A stretch of 64,000 nt of DNA from Myxococcus xanthus. Its GTDB lineage: Bacteria > Myxococcota > Myxococcia > Myxococcales > Myxococcaceae. Position 1 is the stretch's first letter. Every line of letters starts with the position of its first letter. Shown here one piece after another: positions 26,271-33,848 of the stretch. Under the pieces are notes generated by a model. The model made no database searches. It was not told the origin of the DNA and saw nothing but the letters and a program-made list of their open reading frames with translations. The stretch is from the NCBI RefSeq assembly GCF_006402735.1, contig NZ_CP017174.1, forward strand, positions 8,040,001-8,104,000, written 5' to 3'. Made by a program: the position numbers and the translations under genes.

Positions 26271-26714
26271 ATGAAGTCCCAAGTCATCATCAACTTCAAC
26301 GAAGAAAATCCTACACCAGTACCGGAGACAATCCCGGTCTTAAACGGCACCTGGATAACCTTCAGGATAATACTCCCTCTCGGCTTGAAGCTGACTCCAA
26401 CAATCCACTTCCTCGATACCGACCCCGATGCCGGCGCCCTGCCAATCAATCATCCCACCCACGTCCTTGTCTTCACCGAAGAAACAAACACATACGAACA
26501 CATCATCGCCCCTCAGCTAGACAAATCCAAAGCACCCATCTCCCAAAAAACATTCATACGCAGCTATCTCGTCAAACTCATAGAAACCGTGCCCTCCGAG
26601 TCCCCTCCGCGAGACAAGGAGAAGAACAGCTCTTCAATAGGGGAACCCCCCACATCCTCTGGGAAAATCGAAGTATCAGGCGGTCCTGGCACAGAGCTTC
26701 CCTCTCTGGTCTAG
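26271..26714 (+). CDS. Hypothetical protein, low-G+C gene in the signalling cassette
   Basis: 147 residues from the ATG at 26271, which has SD AGGAG at 26260-26264 (6-nt spacing); an in-frame ATG at 26250 lacks one. Base composition is near 50% G+C, and A- or T-ending codons are common, against about 70% for neighbours, pointing to recent acquisition. The protein begins MKSQVIINFNEENP. It has no signal peptide or TM helix and is beta-rich to about residue 95, then a Ser/Pro/Gly-rich tail. No family recognised. It sits 80 nt after the sigma-54 activator on the same strand. Confidence 0.75.
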   Translation: MKSQVIINFNEENPTPVPETIPVLNGTWITFRIILPLGLKLTPTIHFLDTDPDAGALPINHPTHVLVFTEETNTYEHIIAPQLDKSKAPISQKTFIRSYLVKLIETVPSESPPRDKEKNSSSIGEPPTSSGKIEVSGGPGTELPSLV

Positions 26715-26809
26715 CCACCGCTCCCGAGGTACGCCCCACGCTCGCGGCACGACGTTTCATTCTCACGCCAAGCAGCGCGAACGTGGCGGAGGGCGACGCA
26801 AGCACGGGT

Positions 26810-29800
26810 TCAGGGGCATGCGGCAAGCCGCTGCGCGCCAGCGAGCGGGCCGCCCCACTCGTTGGAGAGGTTTGAGTTGTGCGTGAGCGCCTGGGTCAGC
26901 TCATCCAGGGCCTGGCGCCTCCAGGTGCACAGGTCCCCGGGGGGCACGGTTTCAACCCACTCCAACTTCAAACCGGCCCGCAGGGCGCGGGCCGCGGCCC
27001 AGTCGGACCGGAGCTTCAGCGCTTGCTCGGCGTGTTCAAGGCCCCGCAGAAGGAGCGGGCCGTTTTCACGACCCGTGCGCTTCTGGTGTTCCGCCCACCG
27101 TCGGTAGAAGCGGCCAGCCTCCAGGCGATATTCCGGGTCCTCCGGAGAGAGCGTGAGGGCCTTGTCGAAGGACTTCGCCGCCGCCTCCATCGCCTCGGTC
27201 TGGAGCGGCCCGCGCTGTGCCTTCCAGTGCGCCTGGAGGGCCTGCACCTTGCCAAGCTGGAGCCAGGGCTCCGCCTCCAGGGAGTTCACCTCCAACGCGG
27301 CGTGGAGCTCCGCCAGGGCGCGCGCGATGGCAGCCCCGGGATCTCGCCCCTGGTCCAACTCGATGCGGGCCTGGATGACATGCACCGTGCCGAGGAGGAC
27401 CCGCAGCCACACGGCCCCCGGCATCTTCTCAGAGGCTTGTCTCAGTGCCTCCGTTGCCGCATGCACGCTCGAACGAGGTGACTCGCCAAGCGCGAGCAGG
27501 TAGTGCGCGCGCCGGACGAAGAGAGAGCCCAGGTTTGCATAGGCAAAGCCCTGTCCGGGCGCGACGGCGATGGCCTGTTCGAAGCACGTCCGAGCCTGCT
27601 CCAACGCGGGCAGGGGATCCTCACCGCGGTTCCAGGAATCTTCGGCCCGCAGCAAGTGCACCACGCCCATTCCGTTATGGAAGTTGGGGATCCGTCGGTT
27701 GATTTCAATGCCACGCTGATACTGCTCCAATGCATGCGCCAGGACAGGTCGCGGATCCTCACCGCGACGCCCCCGCCGCCGAGCCAACTGCTCTTCGACC
27801 TGACCCGCATAGAAATACAGCGCCACATGCTGGGGGTTGAGAGCCCGAGCCTGCTCGAGTGCCGCTGCCGCCCGCCGCAGGTCCTGCTCCGCCTCCGCAT
27901 TGAGTGGACGGGAAGCCCGTGAATAAAACGCACGCCCCAGGTTGATCCAGTCCTCGGGGACACGATTGTCCAATGTGATGGCCGCCTCGTAGGCGAGGAT
28001 GGCATTGTCCCTGTTCCCGCCGGAGTCCCTCCCGATCTGCTCCTCGTAGTCCGCCCACGTCGTGAAGACGAGACCTGAATCGCCGTGGTAGGCGCGGTCC
28101 CGGTGCGCCACGCCGATGCTGGCGAACAACGCGGCGGCTTCTCCGAGCAGCGCGCGTGGGTCCTCGTCCTTCTCGATTTGATAGCGCGCTTGGAGCCAGG
28201 TGCTCCGAGCCAGGTTGAATGTGGCCGCCGGAAGCCCGGGCTCCACCAAGAGGGCACGCCGCGCTGCCTCCAGCGCCTTCGCTAGAGGCTCCTCCCCATC
28301 GCCCCCATGGGTGAGCCGGTGCTCGGCCAGGCGGTGGTGCGCGCGCGCCATGCGGATCAGACACTGGGCGTCGTCCGGAGCAATGGTGAGGCAACGGGAG
28401 AGCGCGTCCAGGGAACGGTGGTACGCAGGCATCACATCCCCCCTGCCATACAGCTCCATGACCATCGCATCGTTTTCGAGCAAGGCCAGGGACCGGTAGA
28501 CGCCGGGGTCGCTTTCAGCGGTGGCGATGGCGGCGGCGTAGGCCTTGCGACCGGCTTCGAAGCTCGCTCGGGCTCCCTCGGGATCTCCCCCGTTCCAGCG
28601 TTTGAACGCCTGTGCCGCATGGACGTCCCCGCGCAGCATGGGCAGCTCATGAAACCAGGGCAGCTCGCTGGCGGCGCGATCCGCCAGGAGCAGGGCGTCA
28701 TCGAAGCGGCCCTCGTAGAAGGCGACCAGCGCCGCCACGTATTCCCTCGAGGGCACCTGAGCGCCTTCACTCTGCTTGAACCACGCGAGCGCCGGATCCC
28801 GGTAGAGGCGCTCCGCTTCACGCGTCGCGGCCTCCCGCAGCGCCGGCACACGGATCCGCTGCGCCTCCAGGAGTTGCTGCTGATAGCGCCGCCCGCTCAC
28901 CAGCGCGAGCGCATACGCGGCCCGGGGCGAGTGAAAGCCATTGCGCCAGGAGGACTCCAGGAACTCCAGGGCCTTCGCCTCGTCTCCGAGCGCAAGGTGG
29001 CCACGCCCCAGCGCATGGTGCCCAGGGCCCAGCGCCTGCGGACCGGAGCGCTGGATCTCCGCCTCCAGTTCGGCCATCTGGGCCTGGAGTGCGCGGCGGT
29101 CCTGCCGGATGTCATGCAGCCGCGAGAGCGCGGAGTAGCGGCCCCTGGACTCGATGTTCTCCACCAGCTCGGTGAATCGCTGGACGATTCGCTCACGCTC
29201 GGCGGCCTCCTGGCGGGCCCGGATGCCCCAACCGAGGGCCCCTCCCACGGCGACCAGCGCGGCGGCGCCCACCGTGGCCAGGAGTCGGTGTTTGCGCAGG
29301 CGCTTGTGCAGGAAGTACGCGAAGCTCGTGCGTGCCAGCACCGGCTCGCCGCTCAGGAAACGCTCCAGGTCATCCGCCAATGCACGCGCCGAGTCGTAAC
29401 GGGCGTCGCGATCCTTTTCCAGACACTTGAGGGCAATGGCCTCCAGGTCCGCCGGGAGTCCCGGAGAAAGCAGGCGCGGCGCGCGCGGCTCCTCGGTGGC
29501 GATGCTGTTGAGCACTTCCAGGCCATTGGCCCCAGGGATGGGGACCTCTCCGGTGAGGAGGAAGTAGAGGGTGGCCCCCAGGCTGTAGACATCCGCGCGG
29601 CGGTCGAGCCCGCTCACCTCTCCGCGAGCCTGTTCCGGGGCCATGTAGTGCGGCGTCCCCAAGACGGCGCCGCTGGCCGTGACGGACTCGTTCCATTCAC
29701 GCGCAAGACCGAAGTCCATCACATAGGGCCTGGGAGTCCCGCCGTCGGAGTACTCCACCATGATGTTGGAAGGCTTGATGTCCCGGTGGATGAGCCCGAC

Positions 29801-30445
29801 GCGGTGGGCCGCATGAACACCCAGAGCAGCCTCGCGCATCACCAGTGCCTTCTGCTCGATGGTGAGTGAGCGCACCTGGGCGCCGAGCGACTGGCCGTCG
29901 ATGTACTGCATGGCGATGAAGACCTTCCCCCCGACGTGGCCCACCTCATACACTTGACATACGCGCTCGTGCTTCACCTTGGCCTGGGCACGGGCCTCGG
30001 AAACGAAGCGGCGAGTGTGCGATTCCTCGTCGCGGACGAACTTGAGGGCGACCTGTCGGCGCAGCCGTGGGTCCCAGGCCAGGAACACACGACCCATTCC
30101 GCCCTGTCCCAGGAACCGCACGGGTTGGTATCGCTCCCACCCGGGGAGGGGGAAAGCAGGGACGTCGGCTTCCCCCGGGGCCAATGCCTGTTCAGCCCGG
30201 ACCGGGTCGACCGTAACGGTCTGCTCGGCAGAGGGCTGCTCACCTGACGGGCGCTCCTCCAGGGCAAGGTTCTCCCGCATCAGAGAGGCAAGTGTCTCTT
30301 CCGAAACCCGGCCCCGCTCCTGAAGCAACTTCAGCGGGCTTCGTCCCAGGCGCCGCGCATCCTGAAGCAGGGCCACCGCCTCCTCGCGGGACAGGATCCC
30401 CTCGTCAATCGCGAGCCAGATCTCCGTCTCATCGTCACGATTCAT
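26810..30445 (-). CDS. Ser/Thr protein kinase with extracytoplasmic TPR domain (1211 aa)
   Basis: 1211 residues from the ATG at 30445 (SD GAGGTG, 7-nt spacing). A helical N-terminal domain (1-65; EEAVALLQDARRLGRSPLKLL) typical of myxobacterial kinases precedes the kinase domain (about 106-370). That domain has FLGQGGMGRVF, Lys135 in VALKFV, HRDIKPSN (220-227), DFG (244-246) and APE (269-271), all intact. A TM helix lies at about 388-408. The remaining 800 residues are degenerate TPR-like helices, probably periplasmic and sensory or docking. It converges on the small low-G+C gene and diverges from the LamG lipoprotein gene at 30810. Likely regulator of the neighbouring FHA-like activator (inference). 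Confidence 0.94.
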   Translation of the reverse strand: MNRDDETEIWLAIDEGILSREEAVALLQDARRLGRSPLKLLQERGRVSEETLASLMRENLALEERPSGEQPSAEQTVTVDPVRAEQALAPGEADVPAFPLPGWERYQPVRFLGQGGMGRVFLAWDPRLRRQVALKFVRDEESHTRRFVSEARAQAKVKHERVCQVYEVGHVGGKVFIAMQYIDGQSLGAQVRSLTIEQKALVMREAALGVHAAHRVGLIHRDIKPSNIMVEYSDGGTPRPYVMDFGLAREWNESVTASGAVLGTPHYMAPEQARGEVSGLDRRADVYSLGATLYFLLTGEVPIPGANGLEVLNSIATEEPRAPRLLSPGLPADLEAIALKCLEKDRDARYDSARALADDLERFLSGEPVLARTSFAYFLHKRLRKHRLLATVGAAALVAVGGALGWGIRARQEAAERERIVQRFTELVENIESRGRYSALSRLHDIRQDRRALQAQMAELEAEIQRSGPQALGPGHHALGRGHLALGDEAKALEFLESSWRNGFHSPRAAYALALVSGRRYQQQLLEAQRIRVPALREAATREAERLYRDPALAWFKQSEGAQVPSREYVAALVAFYEGRFDDALLLADRAASELPWFHELPMLRGDVHAAQAFKRWNGGDPEGARASFEAGRKAYAAAIATAESDPGVYRSLALLENDAMVMELYGRGDVMPAYHRSLDALSRCLTIAPDDAQCLIRMARAHHRLAEHRLTHGGDGEEPLAKALEAARRALLVEPGLPAATFNLARSTWLQARYQIEKDEDPRALLGEAAALFASIGVAHRDRAYHGDSGLVFTTWADYEEQIGRDSGGNRDNAILAYEAAITLDNRVPEDWINLGRAFYSRASRPLNAEAEQDLRRAAAALEQARALNPQHVALYFYAGQVEEQLARRRGRRGEDPRPVLAHALEQYQRGIEINRRIPNFHNGMGVVHLLRAEDSWNRGEDPLPALEQARTCFEQAIAVAPGQGFAYANLGSLFVRRAHYLLALGESPRSSVHAATEALRQASEKMPGAVWLRVLLGTVHVIQARIELDQGRDPGAAIARALAELHAALEVNSLEAEPWLQLGKVQALQAHWKAQRGPLQTEAMEAAAKSFDKALTLSPEDPEYRLEAGRFYRRWAEHQKRTGRENGPLLLRGLEHAEQALKLRSDWAAARALRAGLKLEWVETVPPGDLCTWRRQALDELTQALTHNSNLSNEWGGPLAGAQRLAACP

Positions 30446-30535
30446 CGGTGGGCACCTCAAAGCGAGCGGCGCGCAAAGCCAGCGGCCATCTCAGTTGAAG
30501 GGCCCCGCGCTCCCCGGTCGTTCCTATATCACGAG

Positions 30536-30554
30536 GTCTCTTCTCAGAAGAGAC
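30536..30554. promoter_or_regulatory. 19-bp perfect palindrome, candidate operator
   Basis: GTCTCTTCT-C-AGAAGAGAC: two perfect 9-base arms around one base. It lies 91 nt upstream of the kinase start and 5 nt beyond a TATATC stretch, where it would overlap the -35/spacer zone of a minus-strand promoter. No T-tract follows, so an operator is likelier than a terminator. Confidence 0.5.
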
Positions 30555-30586
30555 ACGGGGTCCGCTTCGGTCCAAGGAGTGCTCGC

Positions 30587-30608
30587 GGCATGTCGCCGGC
30601 ATGTCGCC
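30587..30608. repeat. 11-bp tandem duplication
   Basis: The unit GGCATGTCGCC occurs twice without a gap (30587-30597 and 30598-30608). It lies between the palindrome and the LamG lipoprotein start. It could be a two-site regulator target or a replication slip. Confidence 0.5.
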
Positions 30609-30755
30609 GGACTATCGAGACATCCCCCTGGGGCGCAATCACCCTACCAACGCGTGCGATGGCGGAGACGCGCCACGCCCCTTGATGGAAGCGTGAGCAG
30701 TCCGACCCGGAAGCGAAGCTCGAGTGGGCACGAGAGGTGCAAACACAGACTTGCG

Positions 30756-30773
30756 CTTGGTGACTCCACCAAG
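30756..30773. promoter_or_regulatory. 7-bp-stem hairpin in the 5' region of the LamG lipoprotein gene
   Basis: CTTGGTG-ACTC-CACCAAG is a perfect inverted repeat ending 36 nt before the start codon. As RNA it would form a small hairpin in the leader; as DNA it would be an operator. There is no U-run. Confidence 0.4.
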
Positions 30774-30809
30774 CATTGCCGGTCCCTTGCCCCTCTTCAG
30801 GTGAAAGCC

Positions 30810-32378
30810 ATGAGAACAATGTCCGAATTCAGCTCGCGAAACTCCAAGCCACGCGGAGGGTGGGACGCACTCCGCCAGGCCACGAAGGTTTCCGCCATGT
30901 TGGCGGGAGTCCTCGGTCTGGTGGGGTGCACGCCCGAGCAGCAACTCCAGCTCGAGCAAGACGCGTTGAGCAGTTCGCGCGCGGGCCTGACGCTGGGCGG
31001 CCCGAGCCTCCTCCACCGCTACAGCTTCACCGCCGGCGGGACCGACTCGGTGAGCGCGGCGCATGCCACGCTCGAGGGGGGGGCCACGACCGTCAATGGC
31101 GAGGTGATTCTGAACGGAGCGGGGGCCTATGTGAACCTGCCCATCACCGGGACCCTCGCCAGCCTCCAGGATGCGACCTTCGAGGCGTGGGTGAAGTGGG
31201 ATTCCGCCTCGGGGCAGACGTGGGCGCGCATCTTCGACTTCAACGATGGCGTTTGGTACAAGTCCCTGGTCCTCACCCCGCGCAATGGCGGCTTCGACTC
31301 GGGGCCGGCGGTAGACACGCCACGCTTCAGCATCTTCAGCCCGGCCATCAGTGGAGAGGAGCAGGCCACCAGTGCGACCGGGTTCCCAACGGGCGCGCTC
31401 ACGCACGTCGCCGTAACCATGGACAGCGTCGCGAGGGTCAACCGCCTGTACATCAACGGCGTGCAGGTGGCTCAGACCACCACCCCTACCGCGCTCACTC
31501 CGGCGAGCCTGGGCACGCTCGCGAATGCGTGGTTGGGTCGTTCCGCCTATTCCGCGGATCCATTCTTCAAGGGCTCGATCTCCGAGTTCCGCGTTCACGG
31601 CGCTGCGCTGTCGTCGAATGACCTCACCGCCAGCTTCCATGCCGGCCCGGATACCGTGATGGCGCCTGACGCGGAGCACGTGGTCATCTACGGGCGAACG
31701 GACGTGGCGGGCATGGCCGCGGACACCACGAGCGTGTACTGGGTCGAGAACCGAACCTGCGGCCAGGTGATGAAGGCGTCGCTCTCCACGGGTAGAGCGC
31801 AGGTTCTCGCCTCCGGCCGCGAAAACCCGAGCGCCGTGACCACGGATGCCACGTTTGTCTACTGGGTCGAGAACGGCACGACCATCTTCAAGATGCCCGT
31901 CAATGGCGGGAGCATCACCCCCCTGGCCTCGGGGCTATCGGGGATTGGCCATCTCGCCACGGATGGCGCGGAACTCTTCTGGACCCAGGGAGGCTCCATC
32001 CTCCACATGCCGGTCCAGGGCGGCACGCCTGCCATTCTCTACACGACAGCCCTGGCTGGCCCCCTCGCAGTGGATGGTCATCATCTCTACTGGATGCAGC
32101 CGGGCGGCACCATCGTGAAGGCAGCCAGGCCCGGCGGCCCTCCTGCATACCTCTGGGGTGCGTCGAACGCCACCACGGGTATCGCCAGCGACGGAACGGA
32201 CCTCTTCATCGCGGAGAACCTGAGTCCATACGACGTCCTCCGGGTCCCGGTAGGCGGGGCCCAGTCGGTGCCAGCGTTTTCCATCAGGTACGGCAACATC
32301 ACGAGCCTTGCCGTGGGGCCCAACCGCGTCGCCTGGTTCGACCCCAGCCTCGGTGCGATTCTCGCCAAGGGCAAGTAG
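30810..32378 (+). CDS. LamG and beta-propeller lipoprotein
   Basis: 522 residues from the ATG at 30810 (SD AGGTGA, 5-nt spacing). A longer open frame upstream lacks these signals. The signal ends in LVGC (lipidated Cys40). Residues about 62-250 form a LamG/concanavalin-like domain (SLLHRYSF, ATFEAWVKW, FFKGSISEFRVHGAALS). From about 270 to the end there are repeated blades of the kind TTDATFVYWVENGTTIFKMPVNGG, a beta-propeller. Such surface lipoproteins commonly bind glycans or partner proteins. It diverges from the kinase and is the only exported product in the 24-32 kb cassette, so it may be its output. Confidence 0.9.
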   Translation: MRTMSEFSSRNSKPRGGWDALRQATKVSAMLAGVLGLVGCTPEQQLQLEQDALSSSRAGLTLGGPSLLHRYSFTAGGTDSVSAAHATLEGGATTVNGEVILNGAGAYVNLPITGTLASLQDATFEAWVKWDSASGQTWARIFDFNDGVWYKSLVLTPRNGGFDSGPAVDTPRFSIFSPAISGEEQATSATGFPTGALTHVAVTMDSVARVNRLYINGVQVAQTTTPTALTPASLGTLANAWLGRSAYSADPFFKGSISEFRVHGAALSSNDLTASFHAGPDTVMAPDAEHVVIYGRTDVAGMAADTTSVYWVENRTCGQVMKASLSTGRAQVLASGRENPSAVTTDATFVYWVENGTTIFKMPVNGGSITPLASGLSGIGHLATDGAELFWTQGGSILHMPVQGGTPAILYTTALAGPLAVDGHHLYWMQPGGTIVKAARPGGPPAYLWGASNATTGIASDGTDLFIAENLSPYDVLRVPVGGAQSVPAFSIRYGNITSLAVGPNRVAWFDPSLGAILAKGK

Positions 32379-32397
32379 GGCACGCGGACTCAGGGCC

Positions 32398-32434
32398 AGC
32401 GAGGGGAACTCAACCGGCTGCAGCTCCCCTCGCT
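32398..32434. terminator. Bidirectional hairpin between convergent genes
   Basis: AGCGAGGGGA (32398-32407) and TCCCCTCGCT (32425-32434) are perfect 10-bp arms around a 17-nt loop. They lie between the LamG lipoprotein stop and the cls-like stop. The right arm overlaps the cls-like TAG by two bases. No T-tract is seen, so factor-assisted termination or 3'-end protection is possible. Confidence 0.55.
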
Positions 32435-32480
32435 ACCGGTCCTGCCCCAGGAGCTGCGTCGCCCGCCGTGCCAGCCGCCG
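32431..32480. repeat. Right copy of the cls 3'-end direct repeat
   Basis: The last 48 bp of the cls-like gene including its stop codon, plus two bases; 45 of 50 bases match 24083-24132 in direct orientation. The two copies flank the 8.3-kb signalling cassette. This is the pattern left when an element inserts at a gene's 3' end and supplies a replacement end. Confidence 0.7.
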
Positions 32481-33707
32481 CCAGGGATTGGTGCGGCCCC
32501 CATTCTCCAGCGTGATTTCCTTCGAGTGCCGCAGGTCTTTGGCCCAGCACCGCGCCAGCTTGCGGACGAAGGACGCATCGTGGATGACGAGCGAGCCCTC
32601 CTTCAGCTTGTTGAGCGACAGCGAGTCCATGTTGGTGGAGCCCACCACGGCGAGCCAGTCATCCACGAGCAGCGTCTTCGAATGCATCATCGACGGCTGG
32701 TACTCCCAGATGCGCGCGCCCGCGGCCAGCAGTCGCTCGTACGTCGAGCGCTGGGACGCCCTCATGATGGGCACGTCATGGTTGGGCCCGGGCCCCAGGA
32801 TGCGAATCTCCACGCCCTGACGGCACTTCTCCTCCAGGTGCTCCAGAATCGCGTTGGGCGGTGAGAAGTAGGCGTTGGCAATCCAGATGCGCTCGCGCGC
32901 GGCGCCAATCACGATACGAATCATGCGCTCCGCGTCGGTGAGGCCCAGCTTGCCCGCGCTGTCGATGAAGCCCGCGGCGCAGGGGCCCATGGGCTCCGCT
33001 TCAGGGAAGGCGCTCGGCGGAATCAACCCGCCACCCGACTCCTGCCAGTGCCGGGAGAACGACAACTGCATGCGGCGCACCTCGGGCCCCTCGACGCGGA
33101 CGTGCGTGTCGCGCCACTCGTCCGGCTTCAGGCCGTCGCCTTCCCACACCTTCCAGATGCCGAAGCCGCCCGTGTAGCCAATGCGCCCGTCGACGATGAC
33201 GAGCTTCTGGTGACTGCGCCCCAGCAGACGGCCCAGCACCTTGCCCGCCAGGAGCCGGAAGTAGTGGACCTCCACCCCAGCGCCCGTGAGCACCTTCTCC
33301 ACCTTCTGGTCGAAGTCGCGGTCGCCGCGAATCTCCTCGCTGCCCACCGGGTCCACCACCACGCGGCACGCCACGCCCGCCCGGGCGCGCTCCACCAGCG
33401 CCTCCACGACACGGTCCGACAGCTCACAGGGCCGCCAGATGTACACCAGGACATGGACGCTGCTCTGGGCGGCGCGGATGTCCGCCAGCATGCGCTCGAA
33501 GACAGCACTGTTCTCCAGCAACTCCAGCGAGTGTCCGGGAGTCAGCCCCACGCCCGTGGACTGGTACAGCGCGAAGGAGAAGGCCTCCGGCCCCGGCGGC
33601 AGCGTGAAGGGCCCGTGCATCTCATGTCGCGCACGCTCCACGCCGCCCGAGAAGCCCAGCGCCCCGGGCTTGGGAATCAGCGCCTCCAGCTCCTGCATTT
33701 CATCCAT
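32433..33707 (-). CDS. Phospholipase D-family protein, cardiolipin synthase-like
   Basis: 424 residues with two HKD motifs: H166-K168-D173 in SHQKLVIVDGRIGYTGG and H342-K344-D349 in MHSKTLLVDDWLAVVGSTNMD. This is the two-site arrangement of bacterial cardiolipin synthases, which transfer phosphatidyl groups between phospholipids. The usual pair of N-terminal TM helices is missing, as in ClsB-type enzymes, so it is peripheral or soluble. Other phosphatidyltransferase or hydrolase activity remains possible. The 3' end is duplicated at 24083. It diverges from the TerB-acyl-CoA oxidase gene. Confidence 0.92.
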   Translation of the reverse strand: MDEMQELEALIPKPGALGFSGGVERARHEMHGPFTLPPGPEAFSFALYQSTGVGLTPGHSLELLENSAVFERMLADIRAAQSSVHVLVYIWRPCELSDRVVEALVERARAGVACRVVVDPVGSEEIRGDRDFDQKVEKVLTGAGVEVHYFRLLAGKVLGRLLGRSHQKLVIVDGRIGYTGGFGIWKVWEGDGLKPDEWRDTHVRVEGPEVRRMQLSFSRHWQESGGGLIPPSAFPEAEPMGPCAAGFIDSAGKLGLTDAERMIRIVIGAARERIWIANAYFSPPNAILEHLEEKCRQGVEIRILGPGPNHDVPIMRASQRSTYERLLAAGARIWEYQPSMMHSKTLLVDDWLAVVGSTNMDSLSLNKLKEGSLVIHDASFVRKLARCWAKDLRHSKEITLENGGRTNPWRRLARRATQLLGQDR

Positions 33708-33848
33708 ACGGGCAAGCTAGGGATGCCTCCCTCCGCTTGGAATGCCGCGCCTGCCCGCATGCCTCGGGCCCGACGCGTGCTTCCCGTTGCCGCGCGGCGG
33801 CAGGCTGGCCACACTGCGCCCGTCCTCAAGCCCCCAGGAGCGCCAACC

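Larger units (their letters stand above)
30446..30809. other. Divergent promoter region between kinase and LamG lipoprotein
   Basis: 364 bp with no gene but three ordered elements, listed separately: a perfect 9-1-9 palindrome, an 11-bp tandem duplication and a 7-bp-stem hairpin. A TATA-like stretch (30525-30530) lies next to the palindrome and could serve a promoter on either strand. An open reading frame running through on the plus strand is rejected as coding because the downstream lipoprotein has a good SD and signal at 30810. Confidence 0.5.

Noticed and set aside
30495..30809. 105-codon N-terminal extension of the LamG lipoprotein frame
   Set aside because: The ATG at 30810 has a good SD and is followed by a lipoprotein signal; the extension would hide it and crosses palindromic regulatory DNA.
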